From: Clostridia bacterium
GTDB lineage: Bacteria; Bacillota_A; Clostridia; Oscillospirales; CAG-272
DNA length: 28,369 nt
NCBI GenBank assembly: GCA_017407725.1
Contig: JAFQWB010000082.1
Location: 1 to 28,369, forward strand
Direction: 5' to 3'
In this document: piece after piece, positions 15,445-23,864 of the stretch
How positions within the stretch are numbered: the first letter of the stretch is position 1
Layout of the letters: each line of letters starts with the position of its first letter
Program-made: the position numbers and the translations under genes
The notes under the pieces: generated by a model
The model's database searches: none
The model's input: the letters and a program-made list of their open reading frames with translations, nothing else
Told to the model about the DNA's origin: nothing

Positions 15445-16211
15445 GATCTTTACTTGCCTTTATAAAAAAAGAATTCACAGAGCACCTTCGATGCGCAAGA
15501 CTTATGATAACTCTCGCGCTTTTTGTCCTGCTTGGTATTATGAACCCGGCAGTTGCAAAGCTGACACCGTGGCTGCTTGAAGTGCTGGCTGACTCACTTG
15601 CCGAAAGCGGAATGACCGTCACGGTCGTGAATGTAAGCGCACTCGATTCGTGGGTGCAGTTCTTTAAGAATATGCCTGTCGGGCTTATCGCCTTCGTGCT
15701 TCTTTACGGCTCGGTATTCACAAAAGAGTACAGCTCGGGAACCTTGCTCCTCTCACTTACAAAGGGATTTGAGCGCTATAAGGTCGTTGTTGCCAAGGCG
15801 GTAACACTCGTTATAATATGGTCGCTCGGATACTGGCTCTGCTATGGGATCACCTATTTCTATAATGCATATTTCTGGGATAACGGCGTAGCGCACAATC
15901 TTCTTTTTTCAGCACTTTGTTGGTGGCTTTTCGGTATGCTTGTCATATCACTTATTACGGTTTGTTCCACTCTTTCATCATCAAATACAGGAGTACTTCT
16001 GTCAATCGGAAGTTTTGTTTTCGGTTGCTCTGTTGTTTCGGCAATACCTAAGGCAGGAAAATATCTTCCGACAATGCTTACAGACGGAAATTCGCTTATA
16101 TACGCGTCTCTCAAAGCCGAGGATTATATCGCATCGCTTGTCATCACAGCGGTTCTGACAATTGTATTTTTTGTGATAAGCATTCCGATATTCAACAAAA
16201 AGCATCTCTGA
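15441..16211 (+). CDS. ABC-2 type transporter permease
   Basis: 256 aa, about six transmembrane segments, with an N-terminal MRSLLAFIKKEFTEHLR typical of ABC-2 permeases and SVFTKEYSSGTLLLSLTKGFERYKV, the family's conserved EY/SGT motif between helices 2 and 3. It is coupled to the ATPase gene by ATGA and is the last gene of the MerR unit, followed by a strong terminator. The substrate cannot be read from the sequence. Confidence 0.92.
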   Translation: MRSLLAFIKKEFTEHLRCARLMITLALFVLLGIMNPAVAKLTPWLLEVLADSLAESGMTVTVVNVSALDSWVQFFKNMPVGLIAFVLLYGSVFTKEYSSGTLLLSLTKGFERYKVVVAKAVTLVIIWSLGYWLCYGITYFYNAYFWDNGVAHNLLFSALCWWLFGMLVISLITVCSTLSSSNTGVLLSIGSFVFGCSVVSAIPKAGKYLPTMLTDGNSLIYASLKAEDYIASLVITAVLTIVFFVISIPIFNKKHL

Positions 16212-16218
16212 AAAAAAA

Positions 16219-16258
16219 TAAAAAGTACACGAAAGTCTTTGCTTCGTGTACTTTTTTG
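16219..16258. terminator. Bidirectional intrinsic terminator
   Basis: Stem AAAAAGTACACGAA / TTCGTGTACTTTTT with a 9-nt loop, A-rich on the left and T-rich on the right. It serves the plus-strand permease gene and the minus-strand isomerase gene that converge here. Confidence 0.9.
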
Positions 16259-16268
16259 ATGTTATAAA

Positions 16269-17027
16269 TTATTCAAGGCCGAGAGATCTTAAGTGCTTGT
16301 ATCCTTTTCTTAATTCCTCGAAGGGATCCTCGCCGTACGAATTGTCCTGCTCGATGATGATGTACTCGGCACCGGATTCAGCGCAAAGGGGAATAAGCTT
16401 TTCAAAGTTGATGTTTCCGGAGCCTACTGGAGCCATGCGAACCTCAAGACCGTTAACTTTCATATCCTTGAAGTGTACGCAGGGAATTCTGCCCTTGAGC
16501 TTCTTTATCCAGTCAGCAACGTCGCAGCCTGCGTGCTGGAGCCAGTATGTGTCGACAGTAATACCAAGCTCATCGGGTGTGGTTGCATTAAGAAGGGCGT
16601 CAAGTCTTGTAACGCCGTTTTCATCCTTGTTAAGCTCACCGTGGTGATTGTGATACATAAATCTGCATCCGCCCTCAGCAAAGATCTTTCCGCTTGTTTT
16701 TGCAACGCCTATAACGTCATTAAGGTCATTATCTGTAAGAAGATTGTTTCTGCCGCCGATACCGATATATTTGCATCCGTAGGTAAGATGCTCCTTCATA
16801 ACGGTCTCGGGCTCGTTCTTGATTCTGTCAAAAGAAAAATGAGTAAGAGAGCAAGCAATTCCGTATTTGTTGAGAGTATCTCTCATCCATTCGGGATCGT
16901 ATGCGCAAACACCCGAAAGCTGAAGGTTTGTAAAGCCCATATCTGCAACCTTTTTAATGGTTTCTTCAAGGTCTGCGGTAGTTTTGCAGTATTCTCTTAA
17001 GTTGTAAAGCTGAGCACCGATTTTCAT
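16269..17027 (-). CDS. Sugar phosphate isomerase/epimerase (xylose-isomerase-like TIM barrel)
   Basis: 252 aa with the AP-endonuclease-2/xylose-isomerase-like barrel. Likely metal-site residues: MYHNHHGE (His126-Glu131), ITVDTYW (Asp159), CVHFKD (His185) and IIIEQDN (Glu226). The N-terminus MKIGAQLYNLREYCKT is typical. Such enzymes isomerise or epimerise sugars or inositol derivatives through a divalent metal; the substrate here is unknown. It stands alone on the minus strand with its own consensus promoter and a terminator, and a paralogue is transcribed divergently from 17203. Confidence 0.88.
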   Translation of the reverse strand: MKIGAQLYNLREYCKTTADLEETIKKVADMGFTNLQLSGVCAYDPEWMRDTLNKYGIACSLTHFSFDRIKNEPETVMKEHLTYGCKYIGIGGRNNLLTDNDLNDVIGVAKTSGKIFAEGGCRFMYHNHHGELNKDENGVTRLDALLNATTPDELGITVDTYWLQHAGCDVADWIKKLKGRIPCVHFKDMKVNGLEVRMAPVGSGNINFEKLIPLCAESGAEYIIIEQDNSYGEDPFEELRKGYKHLRSLGLE

Positions 17028-17068
17028 ATTATTATCTCCCTGAAAATAAATTTTGTATGCTTACGCCA

Positions 17069-17097
17069 ATTATAAACTCAAAAAAGGCTAAAGTCAA
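17069..17097 (-). promoter_or_regulatory. Promoter of the minus-strand isomerase gene
   Basis: Minus strand: TTGACT (17092-17097), 17-bp spacer, TATAAT (17069-17074), 41 nt before the ATG at 17027. Confidence 0.87.
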
Positions 17098-17135
17098 TAG
17101 AAAAGAAAAATTGTATGTGAAATTTTCGAAAAAGG

Positions 17136-17164
17136 TTGATTTTTTTAGTACGTGGTGTTAAAAT
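17136..17164 (+). promoter_or_regulatory. Promoter of the plus-strand isomerase gene
   Basis: TTGATT (17136-17141), 17-bp spacer, TAAAAT (17159-17164), 38 nt before the ATG at 17203. It is divergent from the other isomerase promoter, with 38 bp between the -35 boxes. No clear operator dyad is seen between them. Confidence 0.75.
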
Positions 17165-17202
17165 ACAAACAATACCTTAAAAATGATAGAGAGGGCAATA
17201 AA

Positions 17203-17925
17203 ATGGATTATTCAATTCAGCTTTACAGTTTAAGAGATATTACCGCATCCGATATGGACACAGCACTCAGAAGAGTGAGTGAGATCGGATATAGGTACGT
17301 TGAGTTCGCAGGATTTTTCGGTCACAGCGCGTCCGATATAAAGGCGATGCTTGATAAGTACGGACTTAAGGTAAGCGGAACGCATACCGGCTTTAACGAG
17401 GTGAGAGATAATTTCGAAGCTACCGTAGAATATCACAAGGCTATCGGAAACACCAATATAATAGTTCCGGGATTTGATTATTCCACTCGCGAGAAGCTTG
17501 ATGAATTCATTGATTTTTGCAATGAATATGCTCCGAAGCTTAAGGCTGAGGGAATAACGCTCGGCTTCCATAATCACTCGGGAGAATTTATCGAAACGGG
17601 ATACGGCGCGATTGTTCATAAGGAAATAAGAGAGAAGACCGATATTGAACTTGAGATCGATACCTACTGGGCATATAACGCAGGCGTAGACCCGATTGCA
17701 CTTATGGATGAACTCAAGGACAGAATAAGAGTTATCCATATTAAAGACGGATTTGAAGGCGGCAAGGGAATGCCTCTCGGAAGAGGAAGCGCACCCGTTG
17801 CTGACGTATATAAGAAGGCAAAGGAGCTTGGTATACTTATGTGTGTTGAGAGTGAAACACTTACTCCCGACGGCATAACGGAGGCTTCAGTGTGCTTTGA
17901 CTATCTTAAAACACTTGAAAACTGA
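17203..17925 (+). CDS. Sugar phosphate isomerase/epimerase, divergent paralogue
   Basis: 240 aa from the ATG at 17203. I chose this because MDYSIQLYSLRD is the family start and GAGAGGG lies upstream; a longer frame from 17152 would begin within the promoter region. TIM-barrel metal-site residues: GFHNHSGE (121-128), EIDTYW (Asp153), VIHIKD (His179) and CVESE (Glu216). It shares the fold and motif order with the neighbour on the other strand, but the two are clearly diverged. Substrate unknown. A strong terminator follows directly. Confidence 0.9.
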   Translation: MDYSIQLYSLRDITASDMDTALRRVSEIGYRYVEFAGFFGHSASDIKAMLDKYGLKVSGTHTGFNEVRDNFEATVEYHKAIGNTNIIVPGFDYSTREKLDEFIDFCNEYAPKLKAEGITLGFHNHSGEFIETGYGAIVHKEIREKTDIELEIDTYWAYNAGVDPIALMDELKDRIRVIHIKDGFEGGKGMPLGRGSAPVADVYKKAKELGILMCVESETLTPDGITEASVCFDYLKTLEN

Positions 17926-17960
17926 AAAAAAGCTTACGGAAGTTTTCCGTAAGCTTTTTT
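17925..17960. terminator. Bidirectional intrinsic terminator
   Basis: Perfect 16-bp stem AAAAAAGCTTACGGAA / TTCCGTAAGCTTTTTT around GTT. It begins at the stop of the plus-strand isomerase gene and touches the stop codon of the convergent DUF4358 gene, so it serves both. Confidence 0.93.
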
Positions 17961-18447
17961 AGCTTTTAAGAGCCTTTTCAATAACAGAATAAAGGGTACT
18001 TCTTTCATTGGGATCAAGGAATGAGTAGACGATATAGTCGCCTATTATCCTTACCTTTCCGCCTGTGAGCTTTGTTACCTCGCTCGGATTATATGATCTG
18101 AGCCACTCTGTTTTCCCTTCGACGCTTTCATAAAGATACTCGTTTATCTCGTCGAAAAGAGAGTCGCCGCCGTCGGATAAAAAGATGCCGAATTCGTTTA
18201 TAGACATTGGATCTGTGCTCACGTATACGCATCCGTTTGCGCCAGCTATATCGTCGCTGTGCGTTATAAGAAGATCCTCGCGGCTGTACTGCACGTACTG
18301 ATCGGAATTGCTGAGTGATGAGAGCACCTTGGCGGAAAGCTCATTGGGTGAAATATCGTTTCTGTAGCTTTCGCTTTTCTTGTCCGTGCATGACCAAAGC
18401 TCGCAAATCAGCAGAAGGGAAATGATAATAAATGCAATTTTTTTCAT
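17959..18447 (-). CDS. DUF4358-type lipoprotein
   Basis: 162 aa. Hydrophobic signal sequence (3-17) ending in a weak lipobox LWSC with Cys20, then a domain resembling DUF4358 (SPNELSAKVLSSL, FGIFLSDGG, and a C-terminal VRIIGDYIVYSFLDPNE). Function unknown. In Clostridia this family often accompanies SGNH hydrolases and membrane O-acyltransferases, which suggests an accessory role in acetylation or deacetylation of a surface polymer. Its ATG overlaps the stop of the SGNH gene (ATGA), so the two are coupled. No O-acyltransferase gene lies nearby. Confidence 0.78.
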   Translation of the reverse strand: MKKIAFIIISLLLICELWSCTDKKSESYRNDISPNELSAKVLSSLSNSDQYVQYSREDLLITHSDDIAGANGCVYVSTDPMSINEFGIFLSDGGDSLFDEINEYLYESVEGKTEWLRSYNPSEVTKLTGGKVRIIGDYIVYSFLDPNERSTLYSVIEKALKS

Positions 18448-19217
18448 TTTATAACTCCGGAATCAATTATATTTTTCATTATTTTGTTGTATCCTTCACA
18501 CGAAATGTGTATTCCGTCTCCGTTGTGAAATTCATCGGGCAGAAATCCCGACTCATCAGCAAGAACAGAATACGTGTCCAAGAAGGTGAGAGAATAATTT
18601 TTACATATTTCATATATCCACCCGTTTACGATAGGAATCCTTTCGGGTATAAGCCTTACAAAATCCTTGCTTCTGTTTTCGGCTATCGGAAACACCGACT
18701 GGATTATGATATTTGTTTCGGGTGATTTCTTTACGATCAGATCAAGCATCGCCTCATAATACTGAGTAAAAGAATCCTTTTCCCAGTAATTAAGACCGTT
18801 AAGACCTACCGTAATAATAAGATATTCGGGTGATATCTTGCCGATAGCATCATCGATGCGAAGTCTCTCGTTTTTGTAAAGCACTCTTGCACTCGCAAGA
18901 TTTCCAAGATAGAATGTTCCGCCGATTGGCGTGATAACACACTCGCGCCTTATTCGGTAGAGCGTTTTGCCAAGGCTTCCGTCGTTTTCGGAATTGTATT
19001 TTATAAGACCGTGCGTTGTTGAATCCCCGAAAAAGTAAACACCGTCGAGCTCGGACGAATACTCGATATTCTGAATTACCTCGGCTATGGAGGTTGAGGG
19101 TGCCGACGTGCTTTCGCTTGGGTACGTACTGCTGTCCCGACATCCCGAAAGACATATAAGAGAGAAAACAAGTGAAAGTGACAGTATCAGAGAGAGAATA
19201 AAGTATAAAGGTTTCAT
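18444..19217 (-). CDS. SGNH/GDSL-type hydrolase lipoprotein
   Basis: 257 aa. Lipoprotein signal with lipobox LSGC (Cys26) and a Ser/Thr-rich spacer (to about 44). The hydrolase core has FFGDSTTHG with nucleophile Ser66, an oxyanion-type GLNG (138-141), and the Asp-His dyad in GDGIHIS (Asp234, His237). Such enzymes act as esterases, often removing O-acetyl groups from carbohydrates or wall polymers; the cell-surface location supports that. First gene of a two-gene unit with the DUF4358 lipoprotein. Confidence 0.88.
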   Translation of the reverse strand: MKPLYFILSLILSLSLVFSLICLSGCRDSSTYPSESTSAPSTSIAEVIQNIEYSSELDGVYFFGDSTTHGLIKYNSENDGSLGKTLYRIRRECVITPIGGTFYLGNLASARVLYKNERLRIDDAIGKISPEYLIITVGLNGLNYWEKDSFTQYYEAMLDLIVKKSPETNIIIQSVFPIAENRSKDFVRLIPERIPIVNGWIYEICKNYSLTFLDTYSVLADESGFLPDEFHNGDGIHISCEGYNKIMKNIIDSGVIK

Positions 19218-19228
19218 TTTAATATCCT

Positions 19229-19257
19229 TGACAAAATAATAAGCAGAGGTTATAATT
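19229..19257 (+). promoter_or_regulatory. Promoter of the ABC-F gene
   Basis: Perfect TTGACA (19229-19234), 17-bp spacer, TATAAT (19252-19257). The -10 lies in the palindrome TATAATTATA (19252-19261), so the minus strand also has TATAAT (19256-19261), with a weak TTTATA 17 bp upstream (19279-19284). That could be the promoter of the SGNH gene. A short CGCAT-C-ATGCG dyad lies at 19265-19275, at the likely start of the plus-strand transcript. Confidence 0.85.
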
Positions 19258-19300
19258 ATAAGAGCGCATCATGCGTAGTATAAAAACGGAGTAAATCTTA

Positions 19301-21184
19301 ATGATCTGTATTGGTCTTGATAACGTTGGTCTTTCTTTCGGAACCGACGTTGTTTTTGAAAAGGTATCTTTTTCGCTGAATGACGGCGAAAAGCTTGGAA
19401 TTGTCGGCTCGAACGGCGCAGGTAAGTCTACATTGCTTCGCATAATAGCCGGAGAATATGAGCCTGATGAGGGAAGTGTATACATTTCCAAGGATAAAAC
19501 TGTCGGCTATCTTGCACAGCATAATGAATATAATAGCGAAAGAAGTGTTTTTGACGAGCTTCTTTCTGCTTTTTCCGATCTTATAAATATGGAAAAAAGG
19601 CTTGAGGAGATCAGAAAAAAAGCAGAAGAGGGAGATTACGAGGCATCTCTTGCATATCCTCTTGCCAATGAGCGCTTTATTGAGCGCGGAGGCCTTGAAT
19701 ATAAAGGCAGATGCAGAGGCGTTCTTCTGAACCTCGGATTTACCGAGGATATGTTCGATACGAGAGTAAGCACGCTCAGCGGCGGACAGAAGGAAAGACT
19801 TGCACTTGCTTCAATTCTTATTCGTGAGCCTGACGTAATAATACTCGATGAGCCTAATAACCATCTTGATATACGTAATATCGAATGGCTTGAAAAATTC
19901 CTTTCGCAGACAAAAAAGACTGTAATACTCGTATCTCACGACAGATATTTCTTAAGCAAGGTCACAACAAAGACCCTTGAGATCTCGGGCGGAAGAGCAA
20001 AGCTTTATAACGGCGGATACGATAAATACGTAGAGCAGAAAAAGAAGGATGAAGAGGCATACGAGAAGCTTTACAGAACTCAGCAAAAGGAGATCGAAAG
20101 ACTCGAGGCAATAATTGAACAGCAAAAACGCTGGAACAGAGAGAAAAACATAATCAAGGCTGAGGCGACTCAGAAGAGAATTGACAGAATGGAAAAGCTC
20201 GAGGCTCCGCAAAAGGCTGAGGAGGCTATAAGAATGAGATTTAATTCCGCAATCGAAAGCGGAAATGACGTTCTTACTCTTCGCTCGCTTTCCAAGGCTT
20301 ACGGAAGCAAGGTGCTTTTCGATAAGGTAGACTATGAGGTTTTCAAGAATGACAGAGTCGTTATAGTAGGACCTAACGGATGCGGAAAGTCAACTCTTCT
20401 CAATATACTCAGCGGATACGTAAAGCAGGATAGCGGAGGCTTTTTCTACGGCTATAACGTTGTTATGGGATATTACGATCAGGAAAATCAGAATCTCAAT
20501 CCCTACAATACCGTTCTTGATGAGCTCTGGAATGCATATCCTAATTTAACGCAGACCGAAATAAGAAACACACTTGCACTATTTTTGTTCAAGGGTGATG
20601 ATATAGAAAAGCCTATATCGGTGCTTTCAGGTGGAGAAAAAGCAAGACTTTCTCTTGCAAAGATTATTCTGTCCAAAATAAATCTTTTAATACTCGACGA
20701 GCCTACAAATCACCTTGATATTATGTCAATGGAGGTTCTTGAAAATGCGCTAAGCCTTTTTGAGGGAACAATAATTGCCGTATCGCACGACAGATATTTC
20801 ATCAAAAAGCTTGCTACAAGAATACTCGCATTCAGAGGAAGCGAGCTTTTCGGATATGAGGGAGGATATGACGATTATCTTGAATATACCGAAAAATATC
20901 TTGCAGAGCAGAAGGAATCGGGAGTAAGAGAAGAAAAGGATTCAAAGAAAAAATATCTTGAATCAAAGCAGGTTGCAGCTGAAAAGAGAAAGAACGAAAG
21001 AAGAATAGCCGCTCTTAAAAAGGAAGCTGAAGACGCCGAAGCAGAGCTTGAAAAGCTAACGCTTGAAGCCGAAACGAGTGCTGCTACCGATCATGTAAGA
21101 CTTTCCGAGATTTACGAAAGATCAAGTTATCTTGAGGAAAGACTTCTTGAAATATGGGCAGAACTTGAAGAGGCTGACGCTTAA
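19301..21184 (+). CDS. ABC-F family ATPase (Uup/YdiF-like)
   Basis: 627 aa, two fused nucleotide-binding domains and no membrane segment. NBD1: GSNGAGKST, LSGGQKERL, ILDEPNNHLD. NBD2: GPNGCGKST, LSGGEKARL, ILDEPTNHLD. Between them lies the charged inter-domain linker (about 245-310, KEIERLEAIIEQQKRW). A C-terminal coiled coil (about 545-627) recalls YdiF/Uup. ABC-F proteins bind the ribosomal E site and relieve stalls, or protect against ribosome antibiotics. A housekeeping role is likelier here because no resistance context is seen. In NBD1 the usual DEPTNHLD is DEPNNHLD. ATG at 19301 with GGAG upstream. Confidence 0.95.
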   Translation: MICIGLDNVGLSFGTDVVFEKVSFSLNDGEKLGIVGSNGAGKSTLLRIIAGEYEPDEGSVYISKDKTVGYLAQHNEYNSERSVFDELLSAFSDLINMEKRLEEIRKKAEEGDYEASLAYPLANERFIERGGLEYKGRCRGVLLNLGFTEDMFDTRVSTLSGGQKERLALASILIREPDVIILDEPNNHLDIRNIEWLEKFLSQTKKTVILVSHDRYFLSKVTTKTLEISGGRAKLYNGGYDKYVEQKKKDEEAYEKLYRTQQKEIERLEAIIEQQKRWNREKNIIKAEATQKRIDRMEKLEAPQKAEEAIRMRFNSAIESGNDVLTLRSLSKAYGSKVLFDKVDYEVFKNDRVVIVGPNGCGKSTLLNILSGYVKQDSGGFFYGYNVVMGYYDQENQNLNPYNTVLDELWNAYPNLTQTEIRNTLALFLFKGDDIEKPISVLSGGEKARLSLAKIILSKINLLILDEPTNHLDIMSMEVLENALSLFEGTIIAVSHDRYFIKKLATRILAFRGSELFGYEGGYDDYLEYTEKYLAEQKESGVREEKDSKKKYLESKQVAAEKRKNERRIAALKKEAEDAEAELEKLTLEAETSAATDHVRLSEIYERSSYLEERLLEIWAELEEADA

Positions 21185-21201
21185 ATCAAGAATATAAACC
21201 T

Positions 21202-21275
21202 AAAGACAAGCATATTCATAAACGAAACGTTAATTTATACGGAGGTACGTTATGAAAAATATGCTTGTCTTTTTT
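21202..21275 (+). promoter_or_regulatory. Long inverted repeat enclosing the dacF start, terminator-like
   Basis: Left arm 21202-21221 pairs with right arm 21250-21272: a 15-bp perfect outer stem (AAAGACAAGCATATT / AATATGCTTGTCTTT), a 3-nt bulge and a 5-bp inner stem CATAA/TTATG. T-rich sequence (TTT) follows directly. The 28-nt loop contains the Shine-Dalgarno GGAGG (21241-21245), and the ATG (21252) lies in the inner stem. It could end the ABC-F transcript, control dacF translation, or both. Confidence 0.7.
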
Positions 21276-22406
21276 GTTTCCGTTTTAACGGTCGTCTCAG
21301 TGATGATCGGAAGCCTTTGCGTACAATCAATATTTGCCGCAAAGGGAGAGCTTGATATCAGTGCGCCGAGTGCGATACTTATAGAAGCATCGAGCGGTAA
21401 AATACTTTATGAAAAGAATAGCGACGAGAAAAGACATCCCGCATCGGTTACCAAGGTAATGACTCTTCTTCTTGTTTTTGAAGCGATAGATTCGGGTAAG
21501 ATAAATATGACCGATGACGTGAGTGTCAGCGAAAATGCGGCATCTATGGGAGGATCTCAGATTTTTCTTGAGGTGGGAGAGATAATGAGCGTCGAGGATA
21601 TGATAAAGTCGGTGACCGTTTGCTCGGCAAACGATGCGGCAGTAGCACTCGCTGAGCATATTGCGGGAAGTGAAGAAGAGTTTGTTTCGCTTATGAACAA
21701 AAGGGCGGAAGAGCTCGGTATGAAAAATACACATTTTGAAAATACTAACGGACTTGACGACACGACCGATACACATCTTACAAGCGCAAGAGATATTGCC
21801 ATAATGTCAAGAGAACTCCTGAAGCACGAAAAGATATTCGATTATACGACGATATGGCAGGATACCGTAAGAGAGGGAAGATTCACGCTCACAAATACGA
21901 ATAAGCTCATAAGATTTTATAAAGGTGCAAACGGACTCAAAACCGGCTTTACAAGTAAGTCGGGATACTGTATATCCGCAAGCGCTAAAAGAGACAGAAT
22001 GCAGCTTATAGCGGTGATCATGGGAGCGGAAAGCTCAGACTCAAGAAACGTGAGCGCAAAAAAGCTTTTCGATTACGGATTTGCAAACTATGCATATATA
22101 GAATATCCGGCATCCGAGTGTGAGAATATAAAGGTTGTCGGAGGGGTAAACGAGAGTGCGCGGACAGGGTATAATTCCTTTTGCGACGTTATACCGAAGG
22201 GAGATGCCGCATCACTGAAGAAGGAATTCTTTCTCGATCCCGAGGTAAAAGCACCTGCAGAAATGGGCAAGGTGGTGGGAAAGGTGGTCTATAAGACGGG
22301 AGATAAAGTCATATGTGAGAGGGATATATACCTTCTTGAAAAGGCTGAAGCTGTCAATTTTGAGAAAATTTTCAAAAAAATGCTGAAAAATTACTTTTTG
22401 TTATAA
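21252..22406 (+). CDS. D-alanyl-D-alanine carboxypeptidase, DacF/PBP5 family (peptidase S11)
   Basis: 384 aa. A Sec signal peptide (about 1-30, ending SIFAAKG) is followed by the penicillin-binding S11 domain: SVTK (Ser65, Lys68), SAN (125-127) and KTG (230-232). A C-terminal beta domain and an amphipathic tail (FEKIFKKMLKNYFLL) probably attach it to the membrane. It removes the terminal D-Ala from pentapeptides outside the cell. ATG at 21252 after GGAGG. Its start sits inside the inverted repeat described separately. No other promoter is obvious in the 67 nt after the ABC-F stop, so it may depend on read-through. Confidence 0.95.
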   Translation: MKNMLVFFVSVLTVVSVMIGSLCVQSIFAAKGELDISAPSAILIEASSGKILYEKNSDEKRHPASVTKVMTLLLVFEAIDSGKINMTDDVSVSENAASMGGSQIFLEVGEIMSVEDMIKSVTVCSANDAAVALAEHIAGSEEEFVSLMNKRAEELGMKNTHFENTNGLDDTTDTHLTSARDIAIMSRELLKHEKIFDYTTIWQDTVREGRFTLTNTNKLIRFYKGANGLKTGFTSKSGYCISASAKRDRMQLIAVIMGAESSDSRNVSAKKLFDYGFANYAYIEYPASECENIKVVGGVNESARTGYNSFCDVIPKGDAASLKKEFFLDPEVKAPAEMGKVVGKVVYKTGDKVICERDIYLLEKAEAVNFEKIFKKMLKNYFLL

Positions 22407-22424
22407 AAAATTTTTAAAAAACCC

Positions 22425-22453
22425 TTGCGGAAAATCGTCTTTTGTATTACAAT
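22425..22453 (+). promoter_or_regulatory. Promoter of pgi
   Basis: TTGCGG (22425-22430), 17-bp spacer, TACAAT (22448-22453), 48 nt before the pgi ATG. The leader holds a small hairpin CAGCTCTC-CAAGT-GAG-T-AGCTG (22463-22484) just before the Shine-Dalgarno; its role is unknown. Confidence 0.72.
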
Positions 22454-22501
22454 ATATACAAACAGCTCTCCAAGTGAGTAGCTGCTAACCGGAGGTGAAC
22501 A

Positions 22502-23842
22502 ATGACACTGCGTCTTAATGACAAATATTTAGGCAAATTTATAACCGCAGAGGAGCTCTCGGCAGTTCAGCCGGCAGTTACTAACGCTTACCATACTCTT
22601 ACCGGTAAGAGCGGTGCTGGAAACGATTATCTCGGTTGGATCGATCTTCCCATAAACTACGACCGTGAGGAAACGGCACGTATTGCCAAGGCAGCCGAAA
22701 GAATTATTAACAGCTGTGACGTATTTATTGCTATCGGAATCGGAGGCTCTTACCTCGGAGCACGTGCGGCAATCGAATTCTGCACCAGCGCAAAATATAA
22801 CTCGCTCAACAAAAAGACACCTGATATTTATTTCTCGGGAAATGATATCTCTGCTGCAAATCTTGCAGAGCTTCTTGAAATATGCGAGGGCAAGGATATA
22901 TGCATCAACGTAATATCCAAGTCGGGAACAACGACAGAGCCTGCTATCGCATTCAGAGTGTTCCGTGAGCTTATTGAAAAGAAGTACGGAGAAGAAGAGG
23001 CAGCTAAGAGAATATTCGTTACTACCGACAAAGAAAAGGGTAAGCTCAAGGAGCTTGCTGATGAAAAGGGCTACGAGACCTTCGTTGTTCCGGATGACGT
23101 AGGCGGAAGATATTCGGTTCTTACACCCGTAGGACTTCTTCCCATCGCAGTTGCCGGAATCGATATTTATAAGATGCTTGAGGGTGCTGCAAAGGCACGT
23201 GAAAACTGCCTCAATCCTTACATTTCCGAAAGCGACTGTGCAAAGTATGCGGCAATCAGAAATCTTCTTTACAAGAGAAACAAGAAGGTTGAGATCCTTG
23301 CAACGTACGAATCCTCTCTTGCTATGACGGCAGAGTGGTGGAAGCAGCTCTTCGGCGAAAGCGAAGGTAAGGACGGAAAGGGTATTTATCCTTCTTCCGT
23401 AACCTTCACAACAGACCTTCACTCGCTCGGACAGTATATCCAGGAGGGCGAGAGAATAATGTTTGAGACTGTTATCGATCTTATCGATGCAGGTAAGGAA
23501 ATGAAGATTCCTTACGATGCGGCTGATACAGACAGTCTTAACTACATATGCGGAAAGGATCTTCACGAGGTTAACAGAACCGCATTCCTTGCAACAGCAC
23601 TTGCACATACCGACGGCGGAGTTCCCAACGTAATAATCGAGCTTGAAAGACGCGGTGCGTTTGAGTTCGGATACCTTGTATACTTCTTCGAGTTCGCATG
23701 CGGACTTTCGGGATATATGCTTGGTGTAAATCCCTTCAACCAGCCCGGCGTTGAGGCTTATAAAGCAAATATGTTTGCACTTCTTGGAAAAGAAGGCGAA
23801 AAATTCGACGCGATACGCAAAGCAATTGCGGAAAAGATATAA
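22502..23842 (+). CDS. pgi: Glucose-6-phosphate isomerase
   Basis: 446 aa, the size of the short bacterial form. Seen: [13 protein letters not shown] (phosphate/sugar binding), [12 protein letters not shown], the first family signature [13 protein letters not shown], and the second signature region [12 protein letters not shown]. Pgi interconverts glucose-6-phosphate and fructose-6-phosphate in the cytoplasm. ATG at 22502 with a strong CCGGAGGTG upstream. Its own promoter lies at 22425. The small P-loop gene starts 22 nt after the stop and is probably co-transcribed. Confidence 0.98.
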   Translation: MTLRLNDKYLGKFITAEELSAVQPAVTNAYHTLTGKSGAGNDYLGWIDLPINYDREETARIAKAAERIINSCDVFIAIGIGGSYLGARAAIEFCTSAKYNSLNKKTPDIYFSGNDISAANLAELLEICEGKDICINVISKSGTTTEPAIAFRVFRELIEKKYGEEEAAKRIFVTTDKEKGKLKELADEKGYETFVVPDDVGGRYSVLTPVGLLPIAVAGIDIYKMLEGAAKARENCLNPYISESDCAKYAAIRNLLYKRNKKVEILATYESSLAMTAEWWKQLFGESEGKDGKGIYPSSVTFTTDLHSLGQYIQEGERIMFETVIDLIDAGKEMKIPYDAADTDSLNYICGKDLHEVNRTAFLATALAHTDGGVPNVIIELERRGAFEFGYLVYFFEFACGLSGYMLGVNPFNQPGVEAYKANMFALLGKEGEKFDAIRKAIAEKI

Positions 23843-23864
23843 CACCGAAAGGGGTATAAACAAA

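Noticed and set aside
19301..21184. Antibiotic-resistance ABC-F
   Set aside because: No attenuator leader or resistance neighbours, and the C-terminal coiled coil fits housekeeping Uup/YdiF types better. A phylogeny would be needed.
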